DNA from: Cyanobacteria bacterium SZAS-4
Lineage (GTDB): Bacteria > Cyanobacteriota > Vampirovibrionia > Obscuribacterales > Obscuribacteraceae
Length of the DNA: 64,000 bases
Assembly (NCBI GenBank): GCA_018266255.1
Contig: JAFEAT010000011.1
Coordinates: 41,003-105,002 of the forward strand
Direction: 5' to 3'
Of this stretch, positions 1 through 7,845 are shown piece by piece. Each line of letters begins with the position of its first letter. The stretch's first letter is position 1. The notes under the pieces were generated by a model, which was given only the letters and a program-made list of their open reading frames with translations, searched no databases and had not been told where the DNA came from. The position numbers and the translations under genes are program-made.

Positions 1-1146
1 GAAAACGAAGGCGCCATGCAGCAGATGCTCTGGTCTGAGTGCATCATCGAATGTTTGCAAGACGGCGGCGAAGTCGAGTTGGCCAAGCGACTGACTTCGA
101 CTGGAACGGAAATTGCCAAACGATTTACGATGTCTGGCATAGCTCCAGGCGATGAGGCCCTGACTGCGGACTTCACTCCTCCATCTGGATTCGTAAGTGA
201 CTCCGGCACCGCTGCTGGTCCAAACATCAACACAAATCCTGGAACGAACTCGGGTACCAACCCCGGCACCAATTCTGGCACCAGTGCAGATTTGGGAACC
301 GGCGCAGTGCACCGTCCCACTCAAGCTGCTGGCTGCCGCGAAGTCGCCCGCGTCGGATGCTCCAAATGCGGCAAAACCAGTTTGGATTCCGCCCGCTTCT
401 GCAAATCTTGCGGGCAGCGACTGATTCAAGACGTCCAATACAAGCCGCCTAAGAAGGTATTCACTCAAGCACCGCTGGTAGTGACGACGCTGGTATTCTT
501 CCTCGCGACGTGCGGACTTCTGGCCACTCAAGCTCCGGCGAAACCTCAGTTTCTTCCCACACATTTGTCATACTTGCCCGATGTTCCGTGGATTCGTGTT
601 TCAACGTATGGCGTCAACAAACTCGCCCACGAACCGCCGAAATGGCGCCCGATTCCAGACGGTGCAGCGCTTAACGAGAACGTGCAAGTCTACTTCTACG
701 TTCGAGCCAACCAAGATTGCTATATGTACATGCTCAGTGACTTGCCGAAAAGCAAAACAATGAACGCCGCAATCGAATTTCCCGAGCCAAAAACGCCAGA
801 AAAAATGCTGAAGAAGGGCGACCACTTCACGGTGCCCAGTGAAACTGTTAAGGAAGCAACCTACAAAGGCGTCAAAGGACTTATTCTCAACGGGCTAACG
901 ACGGGCGCAGGTGATACAACTATACTTATCGCCAGTAAGCAGCCCTTACCGCTGCCAGGAAACCAGGAGAACTTAAATATGTTCTTCGAAAATGCCAATC
1001 GAATTTTGAGCCTGGATAGGTTCGCCGGAGGCATAGAGGTACCAATTTCGCAGGTCGCTCCTAATTTGTTTCCGCCTGATGTTAACGATAAACCGGGTGA
1101 TCTGATTTATTTGAAACGGTTGATGGAAAAGATCCCCACGGATTAA
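1..1146 (+). CDS. Zinc-ribbon, single-span membrane protein with DUF4384-like domain (5' end probably outside window)
   Basis: The frame is open to the first base of the window, so the gene probably starts upstream; the first ATG is at 16, with a possible GAAGG ribosome site four bases before it. Numbered from that ATG, the protein has a helical N-terminus, a Pro/Gly/Thr/Asn repeat (about 72-90), a four-cysteine zinc ribbon (C115, C118, C129, C132), one membrane helix (about 152-171) and an extracytoplasmic C-terminal part. The stretch around YFYVRANQDCYMYML looks like DUF4384, a beta-rich envelope domain. The next gene starts 17 bases downstream and carries a related domain, so the two probably form an operon. 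The cytoplasmic zinc ribbon joined to an external domain suggests a sensor or scaffold, but function is unknown. Confidence 0.75.
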   Translation, partial: ENEGAMQQMLWSECIIECLQDGGEVELAKRLTSTGTEIAKRFTMSGIAPGDEALTADFTPPSGFVSDSGTAAGPNINTNPGTNSGTNPGTNSGTSADLGTGAVHRPTQAAGCREVARVGCSKCGKTSLDSARFCKSCGQRLIQDVQYKPPKKVFTQAPLVVTTLVFFLATCGLLATQAPAKPQFLPTHLSYLPDVPWIRVSTYGVNKLAHEPPKWRPIPDGAALNENVQVYFYVRANQDCYMYMLSDLPKSKTMNAAIEFPEPKTPEKMLKKGDHFTVPSETVKEATYKGVKGLILNGLTTGAGDTTILIASKQPLPLPGNQENLNMFFENANRILSLDRFAGGIEVPISQVAPNLFPPDVNDKPGDLIYLKRLMEKIPTD

Positions 1147-1163
1147 ATGAGAGGTATAAGGAC

Positions 1164-2051
1164 ATGAGAGGTCGTCGCCACATAGTTGCATCGATGGTTG
1201 CTTTGCTCGGGTTGGCCGCGTGCGCCAACGCAGAAGATGCCACCAAGTCTGATTCTGACAAGTGGCAGTATGCAAAAGGGCTGTTCCGCAAACAAATGGA
1301 TTCGCCCAAAGAGAATCTCAATATCGGTCTGCACTACTGGGTCGAACTTACGCCAAAGGGCTCGAAAGAGCATGAGCGCGTTTCGAACAAGCATGCATTC
1401 AGAAGTGGTGACCAAATTCAATTTCACATCCGTCCGAACATTGACGGATACGCCTATGTCGTAATGCGTAGTGGCAGCCGCGGCGAAAGCTCGGTGCTCT
1501 TCCCAGATCCAGCTCACGGTGACAACAACCGCGTCGAGCACGGCATCGATTACGCTTTGCCTTCAGGCAACGAATCTTTTGAATTCGACAAAAATGCCGG
1601 CACCGAGAAGGTGACGCTGTTGCTCTCGCGTAACCCGATCAATGCTCAGGCTTACCTGGCCAAACCAACTGATTCGCCGACCGTGATTGCGTCTGCCAGT
1701 ATCGGTTCGAAAGACTTAGTGCCTTCACAAGTGTTTGTCGCCTACGCTGCGCCGCACAGTGATGGACCGCCTCCAGCAGTGCATGTAACTGAAAAGAAGA
1801 AGACTGTTGCAAATAAGACATCACCTTCTACTCCAGTTACTCCTGATGAAGCCGGTGAAAGCAAAGCTGCGAAGAAGCACAAAACTTCAAAGACTTCGAC
1901 CACCACCACGACAGCTTCGACAGGTAAGCAGCAGAGCACCACTCAAACTGTTTCCTCGAATTCGAATGAAGATGCTGGCATAACAAGTGTTATCAAGAAG
2001 AGCGGAGATGGCGTGTTATTCGTCAACGTCGACCTCGACCATCGTAGTTAA
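1164..2051 (+). CDS. Secreted DUF4384-like protein
   Basis: 295 aa. ATG preceded by a GAGG-type ribosome site. Residues 1-23 form a typical signal peptide ending ACANA. The following domain (QIQFHIRPNIDGYAYVVM, then a segment on pressure-like LLLSRNPI) resembles the DUF4384 domain of the upstream gene. The C-terminal third (about 205-270) is Lys/Thr/Ser-rich low complexity, perhaps a linker lying against the cell wall. Secreted or periplasmic; no catalytic motif. Likely cotranscribed with the zinc-ribbon gene 17 bases upstream. Confidence 0.8.
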   Translation: MRGRRHIVASMVALLGLAACANAEDATKSDSDKWQYAKGLFRKQMDSPKENLNIGLHYWVELTPKGSKEHERVSNKHAFRSGDQIQFHIRPNIDGYAYVVMRSGSRGESSVLFPDPAHGDNNRVEHGIDYALPSGNESFEFDKNAGTEKVTLLLSRNPINAQAYLAKPTDSPTVIASASIGSKDLVPSQVFVAYAAPHSDGPPPAVHVTEKKKTVANKTSPSTPVTPDEAGESKAAKKHKTSKTSTTTTTASTGKQQSTTQTVSSNSNEDAGITSVIKKSGDGVLFVNVDLDHRS

Positions 2052-2084
2052 CGTTAAATCGATATCTTCTTAACCACTCCTTAA

Positions 2085-2122
2085 ACACCGGGGAACGAAC
2101 ATATGTGTCGTATCCCCGGTGT
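2085..2122. terminator. 10-bp inverted repeat after the DUF4384 gene
   Basis: Arms ACACCGGGGA (2085-2094) and TCCCCGGTGT (2113-2122) are perfectly complementary around an 18-base loop. It lies just after the stop at 2051 and ends 17 bases before the next small gene. There is no U-run, so it could be a terminator, a transcript-end stabiliser or a leader structure for the 42-aa gene. Confidence 0.45.
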
Positions 2123-2139
2123 CTACTTAGGAAGAGGTT

Positions 2140-2268
2140 ATGGTCGTCTTATTATCACTATTGCTGTGCTCGCTGCTTTGCATCGGTATTCTTTTTGTGA
2201 TCAATCCAGGTCTTTTTCCATCTTTCCTCGTTAAGCGCTGGGAGCAGCATTTCCACTACTTCCGCTAA
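2140..2268 (+). CDS. 42-aa single-span membrane protein
   Basis: ATG with a good ribosome site (GAAGAGG, five bases upstream). The first 22 residues are almost all hydrophobic (MVVLLSLLLCSLLCIGILFV), followed by a short tail with KRWEQHFHYFR. A single membrane helix with a charged, aromatic C-terminus. No family recognised. The good ribosome site and clean hydrophobic profile support it as a real small gene. Confidence 0.6.
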   Translation: MVVLLSLLLCSLLCIGILFVINPGLFPSFLVKRWEQHFHYFR

Positions 2269-2415
2269 GCACCAAAGTTAGCTGGGGTTCATGCGAAACC
2301 AGCTCTGGATGCTACTTTACACACAACTAATCGTTACATTCGGGAAGGTCTTAGTGCCTTCTTAACCCGCTGCACATATAATTTGCTCACATTGTCAATA
2401 TGAGCAAGAAGTTCA

Positions 2416-2592
2416 ATGCCCGCAGCAGCAGCCGGTCTCTTCATTATCGATTTCGTCTTCCGACCGTTCGCGAAGATCCTCGAAAAGTGGCCGATGGTCA
2501 TGCTGTTGCTGGTTTTGCTGCTCTACACAATCATTGGCTACATTGTGGTGAAGTCGGTTTACTTCTCACCCGACCAGCAAAAACCTTATTAA
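2416..2592 (+). CDS. 58-aa small membrane protein
   Basis: Starts MPAAAAGLFIIDFVFRPF, then a strong membrane helix (about 26-46) and ends SPDQQKPY. An upstream in-frame stop at 2401 leaves ATG 2416 as the only ATG start. An overlapping reading frame (ATG at 2400) is open too but gives a polar, unstructured product. Its end overlaps the convergent lipoprotein gene by four bases. Function unknown; part of a local set of tiny membrane proteins. Confidence 0.55.
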   Translation: MPAAAAGLFIIDFVFRPFAKILEKWPMVMLLLVLLLYTIIGYIVVKSVYFSPDQQKPY

Positions 2593-3032
2593 TGACCGCC
2601 GCCGCCACCGCCGCCTGAATCTGCCTTAACCGAGAGCAGCTTGGTGCTTAGCTTTTCGCTGTGCAGGTTGACCATTCCCACGTATAGCTCAGGGAAATTC
2701 TTCACCGACGCTGCCGGCACCGTGCCTTCGATCGTGTAAGTGCCCTGGTCAAGCGGCGTTCCATCCCAATCGTAAGTGTTGTACTGGAACGTAATGTCTT
2801 TGATTGGCACCTGATTGAAGTTCTTAATCCGCACCCACGCCACCGGACAGTTGATTACCCAGAAGCCCGAGATATGCCAATCAACCAGCTCGAAATAGGT
2901 TTGGCTGGTAAGAGCCGCATCACCACCGGCTCCAGCCTCGCAGCCAGAGAGCAGGCACGTCGCTAAAAGGCACACGGCAAAAACGCCGGTCCACATGAAT
3001 TGCGCACTGCATCTGTTTCTTGCGGCTACCAT
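2589..3032 (-). CDS. Predicted lipoprotein
   Basis: 147 aa. The N-terminus has a basic region, a hydrophobic stretch and a lipobox LLSGC, so the mature protein should be lipid-anchored at Cys31. The mature part has a beta-rich look (NQVPIKDITFQYNTYDWDGT...), somewhat like FxLYD-type modules, and ends in a run of glycines then His. The 33-aa gene upstream ends seven bases before this start, so the two are probably cotranscribed. No function can be assigned. Confidence 0.75.
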   Translation of the reverse strand: MVAARNRCSAQFMWTGVFAVCLLATCLLSGCEAGAGGDAALTSQTYFELVDWHISGFWVINCPVAWVRIKNFNQVPIKDITFQYNTYDWDGTPLDQGTYTIEGTVPAASVKNFPELYVGMVNLHSEKLSTKLLSVKADSGGGGGGGH

Positions 3033-3039
3033 CTTTAGC

Positions 3040-3141
3040 TCAAACCGGAAACCATCCGAAATATCCAGCCAAAATTCCCAGAAGTACTAATAGAGCGAAA
3101 GCCGCTAAAATTCCAAAAAAGACCGGTTCTCCCTCAGCCAT
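3040..3141 (-). CDS. 33-aa single-span membrane protein
   Basis: Reads MAEGEPVFFGILAAFALLVL then a short LGILAGYFGWFPV tail: an acidic N-terminus, one helix and an aromatic C-terminus. It stops seven bases before the lipoprotein start. In size and shape it recalls the tiny subunits of membrane oxidoreductases (CydX, PetG or CcoQ type), but no homology to these is visible and none of their partner genes are in the window. The ribosome site is weak. Confidence 0.45.
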   Translation of the reverse strand: MAEGEPVFFGILAAFALLVLLGILAGYFGWFPV

Positions 3142-3273
3142 AATAAGCTCACATCCCGGTGAAACCGCATTCACAGACAATTATATAGAAGATCCTATAA
3201 CATGGCTTGGATATTGTGTGGATCCGTAATCGGTTTGGTAATTGGATGTTTCGGTGGATCTTGACGGAGTGTT

Positions 3274-4458
3274 ATGGACGCAGCAATCGACTCTTCCTCG
3301 GTTGAATTGAATTTTGACCAGGTCAGGCAAGAGTTTCCCATTGAGCAGGGGTGTTTGTATTTGAACACCGGAAGCTGCGGAAGGAAGCCCCAGTCAGTGT
3401 TGCGGGCGTTGTCGCAAGGCTGGCAAGATTTGAACATCAATCCTACGCTAACCACTTTTATGGATGAGAGCGCATTAGGCGACGCTAAGCAAGCCGTCTC
3501 CCGCTTGTTTGCTGTGCCTGAGGAAAATTTATTGCTCGTCCAAAATACGACACAGGGACTGCATCTGATCATGCAAAGTCTGCTGTTGGATGACGGCGAT
3601 GAGTTCGTCACCACGACCAGTGAGCATGGCTCGGTAAGCACGATTGCGCAATATTTGGCGGAAACGCGCGGTATCAAAATTCACAAAGTGGAAATAGATC
3701 CACTGGATGGAATTGAATCATTCACGCGAAAGATGATTGAAAGGTTGAACAGCCGCACGAAGCTCGTTCTGGTCAGCGAAATCAGCAGCTACACTGCCTG
3801 GCGACCAGATCTGGAAAGCCTGGAGAAAGCGACAAAAGAGCGCGGCATTCCAATGCTCGTCGATGGTGCACATTCGGGAGGGCAGATTATCTGTCGACCT
3901 GGGCAATATCGGCTCTGGGTGGGCTCTGGGCACAAGTGGCTGGGCGCGCCGAACGGAACCGGTTTCGTTTACGCTGCACCAGATCTGGTGCAACGATTGC
4001 AACCGCTGTGGTTGGGTGACGAATATTTCAAACTCAGAGATGCGCATGGAAATACTATGGCGCGGTTCGAATCGCAGGGCACAGCCGATGTTGTGCGTTG
4101 GCGGGGATTGACTGCAGCGGTCAATTTGCAGCTCGAAATCGGTCCAGAAAACATCTACAAACGAGAATTGGAGTTGGCTGCCTATCTGCGCACAGCAGTT
4201 TCGAAGTTGAATCCGAAGTTTCGAACTCCAGCAACCGCACCAAATTGCGCATTGCTTGTGATGCACTGGACACCAGAGCAAATGCCGGTGCCTCATCTGC
4301 GCGATCATCTCTGGCAGAAGTACAAAATTTGGGTGCAACCTGATTTTATGAATCAAAATCCAGGGCTAGGTGTGCGCGTGTCGTGCCATTACTCCGTTAC
4401 AGAACGCGATATCGACAGGTTTGTCGAGGCGCTCAGCGAGACTTTGCGAAATGGATAG
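3274..4458 (+). CDS. Class V aminotransferase (cysteine desulfurase / isopenicillin N epimerase-like)
   Basis: 394 aa, full length for the family. PLP-enzyme landmarks: LYLNTGSCG near residue 30, SEHGS (H118) near the cofactor ring, LVDGAHSGG with D197 and H200, and the Schiff-base Lys221 in GSGHKWLGAPNGTGF. This fold-type I group includes cysteine desulfurases and NifS-like epimerases; the substrate cannot be read here. ATG follows a GGAGT ribosome site. It is first in a likely operon with the hydrolase and radical SAM genes. Its last codons are duplicated just downstream (see the repeat at 4434). Confidence 0.85.
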   Translation: MDAAIDSSSVELNFDQVRQEFPIEQGCLYLNTGSCGRKPQSVLRALSQGWQDLNINPTLTTFMDESALGDAKQAVSRLFAVPEENLLLVQNTTQGLHLIMQSLLLDDGDEFVTTTSEHGSVSTIAQYLAETRGIKIHKVEIDPLDGIESFTRKMIERLNSRTKLVLVSEISSYTAWRPDLESLEKATKERGIPMLVDGAHSGGQIICRPGQYRLWVGSGHKWLGAPNGTGFVYAAPDLVQRLQPLWLGDEYFKLRDAHGNTMARFESQGTADVVRWRGLTAAVNLQLEIGPENIYKRELELAAYLRTAVSKLNPKFRTPATAPNCALLVMHWTPEQMPVPHLRDHLWQKYKIWVQPDFMNQNPGLGVRVSCHYSVTERDIDRFVEALSETLRNG

Positions 4459-4518
4459 TCGCAACAAAATCGAAGCAGCCAGTGAGACTTTACGCAATGG
4501 ATAGTCGCAATAAAGTCG
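4434..4518 (+). repeat. Tandem duplication of a gene junction (46-base period)
   Basis: Copy 1 (4434-4472) and copy 2 (4480-4518) match at 34 of 39 positions. Copy 1 holds the end of the aminotransferase (SETLRNG then TAG) and a decoy ATG at 4451. Copy 2 repeats SETLRNG-TAG and holds the ATG at 4497 used by the hydrolase. The three differences inside the aminotransferase part are all synonymous. Before the duplication, stop and start probably overlapped as ATGGATAG, a translationally coupled junction. Confidence 0.8.
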
Positions 4519-5528
4519 CTAGCACCAAGAATGTGATTAGCCCGATCGCATTTGAACCGTTTCCGTTTTTGACCAACGGTCACATGATGACGATCATTCC
4601 GGCTCTGTGGGTGCGCCGCTTGCCTCCAGTTAAAACTCCCGCCGTGGACCGATTGTTTCAAGTCAAACCTCACGTGCAAGTGCTGGCCAAGTGTCATTTT
4701 GCTCAAGACGCGAAGACTCGACCGACTTTGATTATTTTGCATGGCTTGGAAGGTTCGAGCGACACTCCATATGTTCTCGGGCTAACGCACAAAGCGCTCG
4801 AACACGGCATGAACGTGGTGCGGCTAAACCTGCGCAACTGCGGGAATACCCTGCATCTCACGCCGACCCTCTACAATGCTGGACTGAGTTCTGACTTGAT
4901 TGCGGTCACCAACGAACTGAGTGAAATGGACGGACTGAAAACAATTTTTGCTGCCGGATATTCACTCGGTGGCAACATCGTTTTGAAAGCTGCAAGCGAG
5001 CTAGGTTCCGAAGGCAAAGAGCTATTCAAAGGGATATGCGCAGTCTCACCAGCACTGGATCTTGCGGCATGTGTCGACTCGATGGAAAAGGGCTTTAACA
5101 GGTTCTACGAACAGCGATTTTTGTACGGATTGAAGGACAAAATTCGAATCAAGCACCAAATGTATCCGTCCCTTTATGACGTTGCGAAGTTGAAAGGGGT
5201 GACTACTCTGCGCGGATTTGATGATGTTTTCACGGCTCCTGATGCGGACTGCAAAGATTCTGCCGAGTACTATGAAAAGGCAAGTGCGATTCGAATTATC
5301 GAAAAGTCCGAAGTGCCAATTTTGATAATTGCAGCCAAAGATGATCCGATCGTTCCTTTCAAATCATTCGATTCTCCAAAATTGAAGGCACCCAACATCA
5401 CAATGCTTACTCCTGAGCATGGCGGTCACAGCGGATTTCTAGGACGCGCGCCCGAAAGCAAGGGCGCCGTGCGCGACCGGTTCTGGGCGGAAAATAGAAT
5501 CATCGAATTTTGTTTGGCGCAAGAGTAA
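4497..5528 (+). CDS. Alpha/beta hydrolase, YheT family
   Basis: 343 aa from ATG 4497. The frame is open further upstream, but that extension overlaps the aminotransferase and is not protein-like; the duplicated ATGGATAG context also marks 4497. Family features: FLTNGHMMTI near the N-terminus, HGLEGSSDTPY oxyanion region, nucleophile elbow AGYSLGGN (Ser156), an Asp in AAKDDPIVPF and a His in PEHGGHSGF completing a Ser-Asp-His triad. YheT-type enzymes are cytosolic esterases of poorly known substrate. It lies between an aminotransferase and a radical SAM gene. Confidence 0.85.
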   Translation: MDSRNKVASTKNVISPIAFEPFPFLTNGHMMTIIPALWVRRLPPVKTPAVDRLFQVKPHVQVLAKCHFAQDAKTRPTLIILHGLEGSSDTPYVLGLTHKALEHGMNVVRLNLRNCGNTLHLTPTLYNAGLSSDLIAVTNELSEMDGLKTIFAAGYSLGGNIVLKAASELGSEGKELFKGICAVSPALDLAACVDSMEKGFNRFYEQRFLYGLKDKIRIKHQMYPSLYDVAKLKGVTTLRGFDDVFTAPDADCKDSAEYYEKASAIRIIEKSEVPILIIAAKDDPIVPFKSFDSPKLKAPNITMLTPEHGGHSGFLGRAPESKGAVRDRFWAENRIIEFCLAQE

Positions 5529-5534
5529 AGACAG

Positions 5535-6623
5535 ATGATCGCAACTCCCTCAATTTTACTGCTCGAGGCGTCGTCAGTGTGCCAGCTCGCATGCCCGTCT
5601 TGCCCTACTGCTGAAGGTAAAATCGACGAAGCTGTTGGGCGCGGTTTTCTCAAGTTTGATTATTTCAAGCAGTTAGTTGATACCAACCCAGACATAAGTT
5701 GCATTGAGTTGTCTAACTGGGGCGAAATTTTTCTCAATCCTGATTTGCCGCAAATCATGGAATACGCCTACAAGCGCGGCGTTAAGCTCAAAGCCGAGAA
5801 CGGCGTAAATCTGAACACTGCGAAAAAGGAGGCGCTTGAAGCGGCGGTCAAATATCGTTTTCGCTATCTTAACTGTTCGATAGATGGTGCGACGCAAGAG
5901 GTCTATGAGACTTATAGAAAGCGTGGAAAACTCGAAAACGTGCTGGAGAACATTCGCACCATCAACGCGTTCAAGAAGTTGTACAACTCACCGTTTCCTG
6001 AGCTGCAATGGCAGTTCATCATGCACGGTCACAACGAGCACGAAATTCTTGTCGCGAAAAAATTGGCTGAAGAGTTGAACATGAGATTTTTCCTCAAACT
6101 TCAATGGGGCGACATGTACGGTGAAGCTGTTTCACCGGTGCGCGATCGCGAGTTTATTCGTAGTGTGCAAGCCAATCAGGTGGCTGACCGACAAGAGTTC
6201 GCGGAAAAGTTCAATCGAGATTACATTCAGCCTTGCGTGCAGCTCTGGCAAACACCGCAGGTGAATTTCGATGGGAAACTACTTGGATGTTGCATCAATC
6301 ACTGGAGTGATTTTGGTGTCGTAAATGGTGCTGATGTACACGATGCGATAAACAACGACAAGATGGCTTACGCCCGCGACATGTTGATGGGGAAGGTCGA
6401 AGCGAAAAATGACATTCCGTGTACGAGTTGTTCGATTTACAAGCAGAAATTAGCGAGCGGCCGTTGGATGAGTACAGCAGACGCTTACGAGAATTTGTAC
6501 GTTGCACCAAAACTTTTAGGCTCGGCCAGGACCTATAACATCATGGTTAATAAACTGATGACTGCAAAGAATCAGCGGTTTTTAAAACGTATTCGTTCGA
6601 AGTTTGATCGGTTGGTGCACTGA
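5535..6623 (+). CDS. Radical SAM protein with SPASM-like C-terminal cysteines
   Basis: 362 aa. The CxxxCxxC motif (C16, C20, C23; SSVCQLACPSC) binds the [4Fe-4S] cluster that cleaves S-adenosylmethionine. Later cysteines C234, C252, C253, C296 and C299 resemble a SPASM/twitch auxiliary-cluster region. The start is six bases after the hydrolase stop, so the two genes are almost certainly cotranscribed. SPASM proteins often modify peptides or act as dehydrogenases, but no precursor peptide gene is obvious nearby. Substrate unknown. Confidence 0.85.
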   Translation: MIATPSILLLEASSVCQLACPSCPTAEGKIDEAVGRGFLKFDYFKQLVDTNPDISCIELSNWGEIFLNPDLPQIMEYAYKRGVKLKAENGVNLNTAKKEALEAAVKYRFRYLNCSIDGATQEVYETYRKRGKLENVLENIRTINAFKKLYNSPFPELQWQFIMHGHNEHEILVAKKLAEELNMRFFLKLQWGDMYGEAVSPVRDREFIRSVQANQVADRQEFAEKFNRDYIQPCVQLWQTPQVNFDGKLLGCCINHWSDFGVVNGADVHDAINNDKMAYARDMLMGKVEAKNDIPCTSCSIYKQKLASGRWMSTADAYENLYVAPKLLGSARTYNIMVNKLMTAKNQRFLKRIRSKFDRLVH

Positions 6624-6814
6624 TCTGAGCGCTGTTTTACTGAGCGCTGGTGCACTGTTTGCTGCTGCATTGGTCAAGGGTTGCAACCACGCGGCTTGTC
6701 AAGTTGAAAGCGGCTTATTCCCCAAATTCTGTGACGCTGCACATGTGTATTTTACGGCGGGGAAGAATTGTTGGGCTATAATTTTGCCAGCGCGAATCGA
6801 AGGGGAGGTACGTT

Positions 6815-7219
6815 GTGAAGAGTTCGAAAATAGCATTAGCTCTTGCCGCTTTACTGGCGACGGGCTCGGTGGCTCCAGCATTTGCTGATGATGATTCTGG
6901 TGTTGATAAAGCAGCAAATGCATCGTTAATTGTTACTAGAATTGGTGGTTTGGGTGCCGGTCTGGTTGTGGGCGCACCGATTGCGATTGTTCGTGAAACA
7001 ACACGCAGCTATCGCGGATTGACCGAAAGTGCCGCCGATAAAGTCGGTGGAAAAGATTTCGGACCATCATGTCTGTTGGTTAGTTTGGTAACGCTTCCAG
7101 CCAGCTTGGTTGTAGGTGGTGCTAAGGGAACATACATCGGAAGCCGCAACGCTATGAAGCACGGTTTCAACGATCCGTTCAACTCTGATTCTTTCAGCGT
7201 TGGCAAGTTGGAAGAGTAA
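6815..7219 (+). CDS. Small secreted glycine-rich protein
   Basis: 134 aa with a GTG start behind a strong GGGGAGG ribosome site. Residues 1-24 are a signal peptide ending AFA. The mature part has two hydrophobic Gly/Val stretches (GLGAGLVVGAPIAIV and VTLPASLVVGGAKG) that could be membrane hairpins, separated by a polar segment. No recognised domain. The 190 bases upstream carry no clear gene. Confidence 0.7.
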   Translation: MKSSKIALALAALLATGSVAPAFADDDSGVDKAANASLIVTRIGGLGAGLVVGAPIAIVRETTRSYRGLTESAADKVGGKDFGPSCLLVSLVTLPASLVVGGAKGTYIGSRNAMKHGFNDPFNSDSFSVGKLEE

Positions 7220-7239
7220 TTACGAATAATCTAAATTCG

Positions 7240-7277
7240 ATAGCGCGGCGGCCAAAAGGTCGTCGCGCTATTATTTA
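7240..7277 (+). terminator. Rho-independent terminator
   Basis: A 14-base stem (ATAGCGCGGCGGCC with GGTCGTCGCGCTAT, two G-U wobbles) with an AAAA loop, followed by TATTT, 20 bases after the stop at 7219. Confidence 0.75.
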
Positions 7278-7284
7278 GCGCGGA

Positions 7285-7357
7285 ATGGAGCGCCAGCTTC
7301 GACGGCATGGTGCGCCGGCTTCAGCCGGCAAGGGCCGCCAATTTCAAACTGGCGTTT
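7285..7357 (+). repeat. Dispersed two-hairpin element, copy A
   Basis: Contains GCGCCGGCTTCAGCCGGC, then GGGCCGCC, then a second hairpin CGCCA...TGGCG. The same order occurs at 36294-36350. The first part also has a partial extra copy (ATGGAGCGCCAGCTTC). Both copies sit just after a gene end. Confidence 0.6.
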
Positions 7358-7397
7358 AAAGCTAATCGTCGCAAAACTACAGGAACACCAACAACCA

Positions 7398-7661
7398 ATG
7401 TCAGCCTCCAGCACAATAGACTTAAGCACCTGGGTCGAGAAGCTCAAATCAGCAAGAAACCGCAACGAGTTATTCGCGATGTTAGATAGTTTCCGTGTTC
7501 TTGAATGGACTGACGAACAACGCGCAAGCATCGCCAAGCTATACATGCGCCTCATCGACGTTCTTCCGCACGATGAATCTGCCGCTTCAGATGATACAGG
7601 CAAATCTGGCGGCCCAACTAAACCTGCCGAGCAGGAAGAAGTTTGGTACGAAAAAATGTGA
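7398..7661 (+). CDS. 87-aa hypothetical protein
   Basis: A soluble, mostly helical protein (LSTWVEKLKSARNRNELFAM...LYMRLIDVLP) with a disordered acidic tail ending EEVWYEKM. A weak CAGGA ribosome site lies about 11 bases upstream. No family recognised; it stands alone between terminator-like structures. Confidence 0.5.
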   Translation: MSASSTIDLSTWVEKLKSARNRNELFAMLDSFRVLEWTDEQRASIAKLYMRLIDVLPHDESAASDDTGKSGGPTKPAEQEEVWYEKM

Positions 7662-7736
7662 GCACATCGTGCTTCATGTCGTGCTTTCATGTCGTGTTTT
7701 TATCCGTGCTTTGATGGTTGCTGGCTGCTTACAAAC

Positions 7737-7788
7737 ATGTGCTTAATTTGATGCATCTGTTTCCGCGCATCAAATTAAGCACATTTTT
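7737..7788. terminator. 18-bp perfect hairpin with T-run
   Basis: ATGTGCTTAATTTGATGC (7737-7754) pairs perfectly with 7767-7784 across a 12-base loop and is followed by TTTT. It sits between the 87-aa gene and the convergent regulator and could terminate transcription toward the right. Confidence 0.7.
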
Positions 7789-7845
7789 GTAAGGCCGGTT
7801 ACGGCACCATATTCGGTGTTTGTCGGCGCTGAACTCTGTGACGCG

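Noticed and set aside
1143..1541. Minus-strand 132-residue frame over the second DUF4384 gene
   Set aside because: Antisense shadow; the plus-strand gene has a signal peptide, ribosome site and domain.
2400..2618. Plus-strand open frame starting MSKKFNARSSS
   Set aside because: It overlaps a frame at 2416 that gives a clean membrane protein, and its own product is polar and unlike a protein; it also overruns the convergent lipoprotein gene.
3040..3141. Assignment of the 33-aa protein as a cytochrome complex subunit (PetG/CydX type)
   Set aside because: Only size and one membrane helix match; no partner genes of these complexes are in the window.
4383..4496. Longer start of the YheT-type hydrolase
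   Set aside because: The extra 38 residues are the aminotransferase coding region in another frame; the duplicated ATGGATAG context points to 4497.
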